Shown: positions 49,217 through 56,164 of the stretch, piece after piece
Layout: every line of letters begins with the position of its first letter
Position numbering within the stretch: the stretch's first letter is position 1
Assembly: GCA_020431825.1 (NCBI GenBank)
Contig: JAGQHN010000019.1
Location: 1-57,201, forward strand
Length of the DNA: 57,201 nt
Direction: 5' to 3'
DNA from: Trueperaceae bacterium
GTDB lineage: Bacteria; Deinococcota; Deinococci; Deinococcales; Trueperaceae
Notes under the pieces: generated by a model
Database searches by the model: none
Seen by the model: only the letters and a program-made list of their open reading frames with translations
What the model was told of the DNA's origin: nothing
Position numbers and translations under genes: made by a program

Positions 49217-49699
49217 GTGTCTGAAAACCCTGTTGATTTACCCAGGTATGCCAGGCTCGAGATTGAGCGCAGGTGGCTGGTTGACCTTGCAGAGCTAGGC
49301 GAGCTGGACAAATCTAGAGCAAGGTTTATTCGAGATAAATATTTGCGGCACAGCCATATGAGGCTACGCTCTATCAACCTGGGTAATGAGACCGTTTACA
49401 AACTTGGTAAAAAATACGGACATACAGATGCATTGTCGCAGCCTGTCACCTCTATTTATTTGAGCGCTGAGGAATTTGCGGTTTTTGACGGGCTCGAGGG
49501 TGGAATTGTGGAAAAGTGGCGTTACCCTATTGCTGAAGGCAGTCTGGACATTTATCAGCGGGCAGGGAAACGTGTAGGGATTTATGAGCTCGAGTTTGAC
49601 ACTGTAGCAGCAGCACAAAACTACGCCCCTCCCGCTTTTGTGCGAGAGGAGCTAACCGGAAAGGCGAACTATAGAGGCGTTGATTTTGCCCGGACTTAA
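49217..49699 (+). CDS. CYTH-domain-like protein
   Basis: A 160-residue protein. I start it at GTG 49217, 1 nt after the previous stop, because the family pattern begins soon after. EIERRWLVDLAELGEL is the E-x-E-R-K/R-W-type opening of CYTH (triphosphate tunnel metalloenzyme) proteins. RFIRDKYLRHSHMRLRSI, ETVYKLGKKYG, EKWRYPIAEGSLDIYQ and GIYELEFDT supply the alternating charged strands that line the tunnel. Such proteins hydrolyse triphosphates or bind polyphosphate and nucleotides. It is likely translationally coupled to the trans-sulfuration gene, though no functional link is apparent. Its stop shares TTAA with the convergent gene. Confidence 0.82.
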   Translation: MSENPVDLPRYARLEIERRWLVDLAELGELDKSRARFIRDKYLRHSHMRLRSINLGNETVYKLGKKYGHTDALSQPVTSIYLSAEEFAVFDGLEGGIVEKWRYPIAEGSLDIYQRAGKRVGIYELEFDTVAAAQNYAPPAFVREELTGKANYRGVDFART

Positions 49700-49992
49700 G
49701 CTGTTTTAGCTACATCCTGAGCCAGCATGTCGTTATAGCAGGTTACCCAGATATCTTTATCAGCAATAATCAGCGGGTTTTCCCAGCCCTGGGCAGTTAC
49801 CAGCAAACTTGGCCAGCGTTTACCAAGATAGTTTTGATGGCGGGTAAAAATAACTACGCTTTCGCCATTTAGCTGAGCCTTAAAAAAGGAAAAGCTAGGA
49901 CGTTCCTCTAAGAGGCGCTCGAGCATCCACTGAAAACTCAGGCGGTCGATTGGGTCAATATTAAGCTGCTTGTCAGCGAGAGAAATGGTCAT
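49696..49992 (-). CDS. Small hypothetical protein
   Basis: A 98-residue soluble protein of no recognised family. It has the pattern DRLSFQWMLERLLEERPSFS then FFKAQLNGESVVIFTRHQNY and GKRWPSLLVTAQGWENPLII, a mixed helix-strand domain. It contains one native CTCGAG. TTAA at its end is shared with the CYTH gene. It lies 116 nt from the aminotransferase, with a hairpin between. Function unknown. Confidence 0.6.
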   Translation of the reverse strand: MTISLADKQLNIDPIDRLSFQWMLERLLEERPSFSFFKAQLNGESVVIFTRHQNYLGKRWPSLLVTAQGWENPLIIADKDIWVTCYNDMLAQDVAKTA

Positions 49993-50041
49993 ACGTACTC
50001 CGAAAAGGATTTGGAAATTAAGTAATACAAAAGTTGACTTT

Positions 50042-50068
50042 GACTCTGGGCGGGTTTTGCCCAGAGTC
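50042..50068. terminator. Perfect hairpin GACTCTGGGC-N7-GCCCAGAGTC without T-run
   Basis: Perfect 10-bp arms, 7-nt loop (GGGTTTT), downstream of the aminotransferase on the minus strand and upstream of the small gene. Neither strand has an immediate run of Ts, so it may be a terminator of a non-classical kind, an attenuator, or a regulator site. Confidence 0.45.
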
Positions 50069-50107
50069 CAGTATGAACCATTATAATCAGCGAGTATGAC
50101 AGATAAA

Positions 50108-51232
50108 TTACATAGTATTCATAGTTGTATACAGTCTTGCAATGCCTTCTTTTAAAATTGTTGAATCGTAGTAAGAAAAGCACAGCCGAAGGTAATGGCT
50201 TAGCTTTTCCTGTGCTGAAAACTTTGGCCCGGGTTGAAAACTTACCCCTTGTCTGACGGCAGCTTCAAGTAAGATAGTTGCGTCCATGGCTTCAGGAAGC
50301 TCGAGCCAGAAAAAATAGCCTCCTTTTGGCTTCTGGTAACGCAGAGGCAAGGCTTTTAAGGCATCATCCATGGCGTCTAATCTGCTGTGGTAAATAGCTT
50401 TTGCTGAGGCTAAATAGCTGTCTTGCAGGCCAAGCTCGAGCATGCTGCGCACGACTCCGCTGGCAAAGGGGTTGAGTCCACCGCCACTTTGTACCATGCC
50501 ACTTTGCGCAAGTTTATCCAGTAAGGATGGGTGGGCGTTTAGCCAGCCAAGTCTTAGGCCAGGTGCCAGAATTTTGGAAAAAGAACCCAGGGAAATTACT
50601 TGCTTACTCTCTGTGTAGGCAGCCATTGCCGTAGGTGCCTGGCCTTCATAAGTCAGAAGATGATAAACCTCATCGGCCAGTACCAGTATTTTATAGGTTT
50701 CGGCCAGCTCGAGCAGTTTTTGTCTGCGTGCCTCAGATAAACTCACGCCACTGGGGTTCTGATGGATAGGAATGGTGTAGAGCAGTTTTGGCTGGTGCTT
50801 TTTGATAAGAGGCTCGAGCTCATCTACCATAAGGCCCTCGGCATCTAAAGGAACGGGGATAATGTTTAACTGATAATCGGCAAAGATATGAAGTGCCAGA
50901 AAATAACTGGGTTCTTCGACAAAGATGACGTCACCGGGTTGGCTTAGATAGCGACAGACAAAGTCAAGCGCCTGAGAAATGCCGTTGGTGATATAGAGAG
51001 TGTTAGGTTCGACCTTAAAACCATAATGCCTGCTTAAAAAAGTGGCAAGCTCGAGGCGAAAGAGATCATCGCCGACATCTGCCCCGTATTGCAGAAAGGC
51101 TGCGCCGTTTTGCGCAAAGCGGTGTGCTGCGGCTTGTGCCAGCAGGTCTTTTGGTAACAGGGCTTCTTCGGGGTGACCAATGCCCAGATGAATTTCACCC
51201 TCACGCAGGGCAAATTGGGTACTTTGAAGCAT
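50108..51232 (-). CDS. Class I/II PLP-dependent aminotransferase
   Basis: A 374-residue fold-type I aminotransferase related to 2-aminoadipate and MocR-type domains, but without the DNA-binding domain. LQYGADVGDDLFRLELATFLSRHYG is the typical start; ITNGISQALDFVCRYL and YTIPIHQNPSGVSLSEARRQ follow. The PLP lysine lies in SLGSFSKILAPGLRLGW. The C-terminal LPKGGYFFWLELPE-like KPKGGYFFWLELP holds the substrate-carboxylate pocket. The amino donor could be lysine/2-aminoadipate, an aromatic or alanine. Downstream it ends near a hairpin; upstream a 280-nt gap leads to a tiny ORF and a zinc ribbon gene. Confidence 0.88.
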   Translation of the reverse strand: MLQSTQFALREGEIHLGIGHPEEALLPKDLLAQAAAHRFAQNGAAFLQYGADVGDDLFRLELATFLSRHYGFKVEPNTLYITNGISQALDFVCRYLSQPGDVIFVEEPSYFLALHIFADYQLNIIPVPLDAEGLMVDELEPLIKKHQPKLLYTIPIHQNPSGVSLSEARRQKLLELAETYKILVLADEVYHLLTYEGQAPTAMAAYTESKQVISLGSFSKILAPGLRLGWLNAHPSLLDKLAQSGMVQSGGGLNPFASGVVRSMLELGLQDSYLASAKAIYHSRLDAMDDALKALPLRYQKPKGGYFFWLELPEAMDATILLEAAVRQGVSFQPGPKFSAQEKLSHYLRLCFSYYDSTILKEGIARLYTTMNTM

Positions 51233-51393
51233 GCTTTAGCCTATCAGATAGAAGTCAAGCAGATATCCTATTAGAAGATTAGTAGTTCAGGATGTTTTTG
51301 GCTGGAACAATTTTTACGCATCAGGGTAGTTACTTTGAGCGTACAATGCCTAGCAGATAGTCCGGATATAGTACACTTTTTTCAAAGCCTATT

Positions 51394-51504
51394 ATGAGCG
51401 GAACTGCATTTACCAGAAGCACTGGCTCTCAATCTAGAGGTTCTCAAACTACTAATCCAAAAAGCTCTTTTATAGTTTCTCAAAGTGAGGGACTAGCCTG
51501 TTAA
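51394..51504 (+). CDS. Possible 36-residue microprotein
   Basis: An open frame starting MSGTAFTRSTGSQSRGSQTT, rich in Ser, Thr and Gln and ending in Cys. TATAGT lies 23 nt upstream; no ribosome site is visible. It occupies the only coding-like stretch in the gap 51233-51513, which otherwise contains a CTATC-A-GATAG dyad at 51241. Compositional bias alone could produce it, so it is reported as weak. Confidence 0.2.
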   Translation: MSGTAFTRSTGSQSRGSQTTNPKSSFIVSQSEGLAC

Positions 51505-51513
51505 AGGGGAGTG

Positions 51514-51756
51514 TTAGTGGGCAATACGCTTATTGAATTTGGGTTTTAAATTCACCTGATCGTAGTGTGCCTGACAGCTTTCACAGGTCACAATATCCAT
51601 AAGGGTAAATTTATCAGTGGGAAACAGAGGAATAAACAGCAGGTAAAAATAGTACTTGCTTTGTGTTCTTTGGTAAGACCGAATCTTGCCACATTTAGGG
51701 CATTTGAAGCTGCCTTTTTCGACGATGTATCTCTTTGGTTTAATTCCCCACAACAT
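51514..51756 (-). CDS. Small zinc-ribbon protein
   Basis: An 80-residue protein with two CxxC pairs: FKCPKCGKIRSY and VTCESCQAHYD. Between them YYFYLLFIPLFPTDKF is an aromatic-rich strand. The arrangement (FxCPxCG, then the FIPLFP core, then CxxC) matches the small zinc-ribbon family found beside many bacterial genes. It probably binds one zinc. The DNA is AT-rich and lacks CTCGAG. It is divergent from the serine hydrolase gene. Function unknown; such proteins may be regulators or chaperones of membrane proteins. Confidence 0.75.
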   Translation of the reverse strand: MLWGIKPKRYIVEKGSFKCPKCGKIRSYQRTQSKYYFYLLFIPLFPTDKFTLMDIVTCESCQAHYDQVNLKPKFNKRIAH

Positions 51757-52011
51757 GGTGAAAAAACAATATCATGAGAACTGGATTAGTCCTGGGCAAA
51801 GGTCACATACAGAAAACTGAAATTGGGTTACATATAAGTTTTCTTCAAAAACAATTTCCTAAGTCAGGGTCATTTGGGATAAACTTTCTCCTGAAGTTTG
51901 GACGGTGTACCAGATTTTGGCTGCTTGGTCTAGGGAATGCCCATGTTGCCCGGGTTCGCCCTGGACACAAAATCGGACACCTTTAAGTTTGAAGACAAGA
52001 AGGACGTGCAC

Positions 52012-53262
52012 ATGACTTTTCCAACGACAGTAGTCCCCGAATCACAAGGTTTTTCCAGCAAACGTTTGGGTCAGGTATCTGCCTTACTCGAGCGCTATAT
52101 AAGTAATGACCTGCTTAAAGGATGCTCGGTACTTTTGGCCCGTAGAGGCGAGGTGGTACATCTCGAGTCTGCAGGCAGTACAGGTACAGGAAATAAGAAG
52201 CTCGAGCTTGATAGCCTGTTTCGCATCTACTCCATGACCAAACCTGTAACCACAGTTGCCGCGCTTATGCTTTTTGAAGAAGGCAAACTACTTCTCGATG
52301 ACCCGGTAGCGCGCTATCTTCCGGCTTTTAAAGACACCAGGGTGCATGCCGTGTCAGAGCCAAAAAACCTGAAGCTGGTAGAGCAAGAGCGCCCTATGAC
52401 TATACGTGATCTTATGACGCATACGGCAGGGCTTAGTTATGGCTGGTTTATTGATACGCCAGTAGATCGCTTATACCGCGAAAGTAAGGTTTCTCCAGCG
52501 GCAACAAAACTGCAGGATTTTGTGGCTTTCTTGGCTACCATGCCACTGGTTTTTCAGCCGGGTAGTCACTGGCGCTACAGCCATGCAACCGATGTCTTAG
52601 CCCATCTGGTCGAAGTTATAGCCGATGAAGACCTGGGAAGCTTTTTGCAGCGGCGCATCTTTGAGCCCCTGGCTATGAAAGATACGGCTTTTGGTTTGCC
52701 CAAGGCCAAGGCTGACCGCTTAACAAGTGTTTACTGCCCTAGTGAGAACTATAGTTTTACGCTTGATTACTCAACGCTCGAGCCTGGTGTGCCTATTTAC
52801 CCTGTAGATACCCCTGAAAATAGTCGCTTTATTGATCCGCCCTTTATCAATGGCATGGCTGGCGGGGGCGGTCTGGTTTCAACCCTGCCTGACTATTTCC
52901 GTTTTGCGCAGATGCTTGCCAATAAAGGTGTTTTTGAGGGTGCAGAACTCTTAGGGCAAAAAACGGTTGAGCTTATGGCTATGAATCACCTCTCTGATAA
53001 AGTTCCTCCCCTTGAAATAGGCGGAAACCCCATACCGGGCACGCGTTTTGGTTTAGGCGTCAGTGTTATAGAGGATGTCGCCGCGTCTGCTACTCTTGGT
53101 TCTAAAGGGGTCTACGGCTGGAGTGGTGCTGCCATGACCAACTTCTGGGTTGACCCGGTGGAAGATATTGTGGGTATTTTTATGACCCAGTTTATGCCCT
53201 CTGATTTTTACCGAGTTGTTCGTGAGTTTCGCGTGGCAGCTTATCAGGCACTGAGAGAGTGA
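52012..53262 (+). CDS. Serine hydrolase, beta-lactamase/esterase family
   Basis: A 416-residue hydrolase of the class C beta-lactamase family. S74-x-x-K77 is the nucleophile motif in FRIYSMTKPVTT and Y-S-H in WRYSHATDVLAH replaces Y-x-N. MTIRDLMTHTAGLSYGW and FGLGVSVIED complete the pattern, which is nearest to EstB-type esterases. I place the start at ATG 52012, where AAGGA lies 8 nt upstream; 25 additional codons upstream in frame look non-coding. There is no signal peptide, so the enzyme is probably cytoplasmic. It is not closely similar to the serine hydrolase at 1756. Confidence 0.86.
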   Translation: MTFPTTVVPESQGFSSKRLGQVSALLERYISNDLLKGCSVLLARRGEVVHLESAGSTGTGNKKLELDSLFRIYSMTKPVTTVAALMLFEEGKLLLDDPVARYLPAFKDTRVHAVSEPKNLKLVEQERPMTIRDLMTHTAGLSYGWFIDTPVDRLYRESKVSPAATKLQDFVAFLATMPLVFQPGSHWRYSHATDVLAHLVEVIADEDLGSFLQRRIFEPLAMKDTAFGLPKAKADRLTSVYCPSENYSFTLDYSTLEPGVPIYPVDTPENSRFIDPPFINGMAGGGGLVSTLPDYFRFAQMLANKGVFEGAELLGQKTVELMAMNHLSDKVPPLEIGGNPIPGTRFGLGVSVIEDVAASATLGSKGVYGWSGAAMTNFWVDPVEDIVGIFMTQFMPSDFYRVVREFRVAAYQALRE

Positions 53263-53424
53263 GGCAGTTGCCGATTGGTCGTAGCAAAAGGGTTAGGTAT
53301 CCAGCCCATGTTTTTATAGGCCCTTCATTGGTTTAGTCCTTTCTTGTTTGCGTGTAAGATAAAGTCAAGATGTTAATTTTGGAGACGTTTGTGTTAGGAC
53401 CTATAAGCATTGGATGTATAAATA

Positions 53425-54684
53425 ATGCAGCATAATATTCCTGCTGAGCCTTTGGGTGCGTATGCAGAGCCTATGACTGAGGCGGTTAGTAGCTGTGTTC
53501 ACTGCGGCTTTTGCCTGCCGACCTGCCCAACCTACCGGGTGATGGGTGAAGAGATGGACAGCCCAAGAGGTCGCATTTTTCTTATGAAAGAAGTGCTCGA
53601 GGGCTCACTCGAGCTTGATATGGCTAGCCCATATATAGATAACTGTTTGGGCTGCATGGCCTGTGTAACCGCCTGCCCTTCTGGGGTACAGTATCAGGAT
53701 TTACTCACGCCTTTTCGTGCTCTTGCTGAAGAAAAGCGGGAGCGCAAACTCATGGATAAAATCTTGCGGCGTTTTGTGCTCGAGACCCTGCCCTACCCGC
53801 ATCGATTTCGTCTGGCAGCCTTTATGGGTCAATTTGCCAAACCATTTAAAGGCCTACTCAGAGGCCGTATGGCTGATATGCTGGCACTCCTGCCAGAACG
53901 GTTGCCCAAGGGTGTTTTATTACCTGTAAAGAAAATTGCAGAAGGTGAGACCCGAGCCAGAGTTGCTCTGCTGGCGGGTTGCGCTCAGCAAGTTTTAGAG
54001 CCGGATATAAATAGCGCAACGCTGAATGTATTGGCACAAAATGGGGTCGAGGTTTTAATTCCAGAAGAGCAGGTCTGCTGTGGGGCGCTGGCAGCACATA
54101 CCGGAGCCATGTGGCAGGCCAAACGCTTTGCTAAAGAAAACCTCAAGGCCTTTGCCGGGCTCGAGCTTGACGCCATTATTACCAATGCCGCGGGCTGCGG
54201 CTCGGGCCTGCACGAGTACCCACTCTGGTTAAAAGGGGAGCCCGAAGAAGAAGTGGCTAAAACTTTTGCCCATAAAGCGCAGGACATCACGGTGTTTTTG
54301 AGCCAGCTGGGTATCAAGGCGCCCCCTGCGCCAAAACAGCCTTTGAAAATTGCCTATCATGACGCCTGTCATCTCGCTCATGCCCAGGGCGTGGTTTATG
54401 AACCTAGAGAGCTGCTTGGTATGATTCCAGATATTCAGGTTTTTGATATTGCCGATAGCGAAGTCTGCTGTGGTTCGGCCGGTACTTATAACATTGAGCA
54501 TCCAGATACGGCTTTTAAACTGGGTCAGGAAAAGGCCCAAAATGTACTGGCAACTGGGGCAGATATGGTAGTGACAGGCAATATTGGCTGTATGACGCAA
54601 CTCCGGACGCATCTTAAAGAGCAAGGTATTCCAGTAATGCATACGGTTCAACTGCTTGACAAGCTCTACCGAGGAGAACTCTAG
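53425..54684 (+). CDS. glcF: Glycolate oxidase iron-sulfur subunit
   Basis: A 419-residue electron-transfer subunit. Two [4Fe-4S] ferredoxin-type motifs are present (C24-x2-C27-x2-C30-x3-C34 in VHCGFCLPTC, and C74-x2-C77-x2-C80-x3-C84 in CLGCMACVTACP). Two CCG domains follow (EQVCCGALAAHTG and SEVCCGSAGTYN). The arrangement is that of GlcF, which passes electrons from the flavoprotein to the quinone pool at the membrane. First gene of the glcF-glcD-glcE operon; glcD begins 27 nt after its stop. LutA-type lactate oxidase is less likely because GlcD and GlcE homologues follow. Oxidises glycolate to glyoxylate as part of the complex. Confidence 0.92.
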   Translation: MQHNIPAEPLGAYAEPMTEAVSSCVHCGFCLPTCPTYRVMGEEMDSPRGRIFLMKEVLEGSLELDMASPYIDNCLGCMACVTACPSGVQYQDLLTPFRALAEEKRERKLMDKILRRFVLETLPYPHRFRLAAFMGQFAKPFKGLLRGRMADMLALLPERLPKGVLLPVKKIAEGETRARVALLAGCAQQVLEPDINSATLNVLAQNGVEVLIPEEQVCCGALAAHTGAMWQAKRFAKENLKAFAGLELDAIITNAAGCGSGLHEYPLWLKGEPEEEVAKTFAHKAQDITVFLSQLGIKAPPAPKQPLKIAYHDACHLAHAQGVVYEPRELLGMIPDIQVFDIADSEVCCGSAGTYNIEHPDTAFKLGQEKAQNVLATGADMVVTGNIGCMTQLRTHLKEQGIPVMHTVQLLDKLYRGEL

Positions 54685-54711
54685 TGCTTAAATCCAAAGA
54701 ATTTACGAAGG

Positions 54712-56163
54712 GTGCTAGCTGTGTCTGAAGCCCTGAAAACCAAACTCCAAACGCTGTTTCAAGAACGCTGCCTGCAAGATGATGCCGGAGTACTACCCTA
54801 TGAGTCAGATGGTCTTACCGCTTTTCGCTCGAGGCCCCTGGTGGTTGTGCTTCCTGAAACCCAGGAAGAAATCATTGAAGTGGTGAAACTCTGCTACCGC
54901 TATGATGTGCCTTTTGTCGCAAGGGGCAGCGGCACGAGTTTAAGTGGTGGCTCTATGCCGATTGAGGGCGGCGTGGTGATTGCCCTGAACCGCATGAACC
55001 GTATTTTGCACTATGATGCTGCCGAGCGTATCGCCGTTGTTGAGCCGGGTGTCATTAATCTTTATGTCACAAAAAAGGCAGTGCCAGATGGCCTTTACTA
55101 TGCTCCAGACCCCTCGAGTGGCCCTGTCTGTACCATTGGTGGCAATGTTGCTTTTAACAGTGGTGGGGCACACTGCCTTAAATACGGCATGACCTCAAAT
55201 CATGTTCTGGGCTTAAAGGTCGTTTTACCCAATGGTGACGTAGCCGACTTAGGTGGCGAAAGCCTCGAGATGGTTGGCCCCGATTTAACAGGTATGTTCT
55301 GCGGTTCTGAAGGACTTTTTGGGGTGGCACTCGAGGTCACCTTACGTCTCTTACCCAAACCTGAAGTTTTTAAAACCATTCTGGCCGCCTACCATAGCCT
55401 GGCCGATGCTGGGCAGGCAGTCGCGGATGTCGTTGCTTCAGGGCTTTTGCCGGGTGCTATGGAGATTATGGACAGGCTAGCCATGGACGCGGCTGAGGCA
55501 GCCGTCAAAGCTGGTTATCCAGCAGAAGCTCAGGGTCTTCTGATTGTTGAGCTAGAGGGCCCAGGTGAAGAAGTTGAAGCTGAATTTCCTAAACTTATGC
55601 AGGTTATAGAGGCTTCAGGTGCCTATGAAATCAGAGTGGCTAAAAATGAAGCCGAACGCATGAAAATCTGGAAGGGGCGCAAAGGTGCTTTTTCTGCGGT
55701 GGGTCGCCTCAGTCCTGATTATGTGGTGCAAGATGGCGTGGTGCCGCGTACCAAGCTGGGTGAAGCCCTGAGAGAAATCGAAAAGCTGAGTAAAACCTAT
55801 GGGCTGCGTGTTGCCAATGTCTTTCATGCGGGCGATGGTAATTTGCATCCGCTCATTCTTTATAATGGCAAGCTCGAGGGTGAATTTGAGCGGGCCGAAG
55901 AACTGGCAGGAGAGATCTTAAAACTCTGTGTTGATTTGGGTGGCGCCGTGACCGGTGAACACGGCATTGGCGTGGAAAAACTGGCTTATTTGCCCTATAT
56001 GTACAGCGATGACGATATGGATTTGATGCGTTTTCTGCGCATCGCAGTAGATGACAAGGAAATCGCTAATCGTGGCAAAATGCTTCCGTCTAATAAAGCG
56101 CCAGCGCTAACGATGCACGGGGCTCATCCTATTGAAAAACAGGGCATTGCCTTCCGGGAATAA
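54712..56163 (+). CDS. glcD: Glycolate oxidase FAD-linked subunit
   Basis: A 483-residue flavoprotein of the FAD-linked oxidase family that catalyses glycolate (2-hydroxyacid) oxidation. [20 protein letters not shown] is the pyrophosphate-binding loop of the FAD domain; [20 protein letters not shown] and [20 protein letters not shown] follow. The C-terminal cap holds [17 protein letters not shown] and [19 protein letters not shown], conserved in GlcD. The start is GTG at 54712, with AAGGGTG before it; a GTG three codons later is also possible. Order glcF-glcD-glcE differs from the usual D-E-F. glcE begins 1 nt after its stop. Confidence 0.93.
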   Translation: MLAVSEALKTKLQTLFQERCLQDDAGVLPYESDGLTAFRSRPLVVVLPETQEEIIEVVKLCYRYDVPFVARGSGTSLSGGSMPIEGGVVIALNRMNRILHYDAAERIAVVEPGVINLYVTKKAVPDGLYYAPDPSSGPVCTIGGNVAFNSGGAHCLKYGMTSNHVLGLKVVLPNGDVADLGGESLEMVGPDLTGMFCGSEGLFGVALEVTLRLLPKPEVFKTILAAYHSLADAGQAVADVVASGLLPGAMEIMDRLAMDAAEAAVKAGYPAEAQGLLIVELEGPGEEVEAEFPKLMQVIEASGAYEIRVAKNEAERMKIWKGRKGAFSAVGRLSPDYVVQDGVVPRTKLGEALREIEKLSKTYGLRVANVFHAGDGNLHPLILYNGKLEGEFERAEELAGEILKLCVDLGGAVTGEHGIGVEKLAYLPYMYSDDDMDLMRFLRIAVDDKEIANRGKMLPSNKAPALTMHGAHPIEKQGIAFRE

Positions 56164-56164
56164 T

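Noticed and set aside
51774..51986. 70-residue plus-strand frame between the zinc ribbon and serine hydrolase genes
   Set aside because: No ribosome site, no family features, and it overlaps the start region of the serine hydrolase frame.
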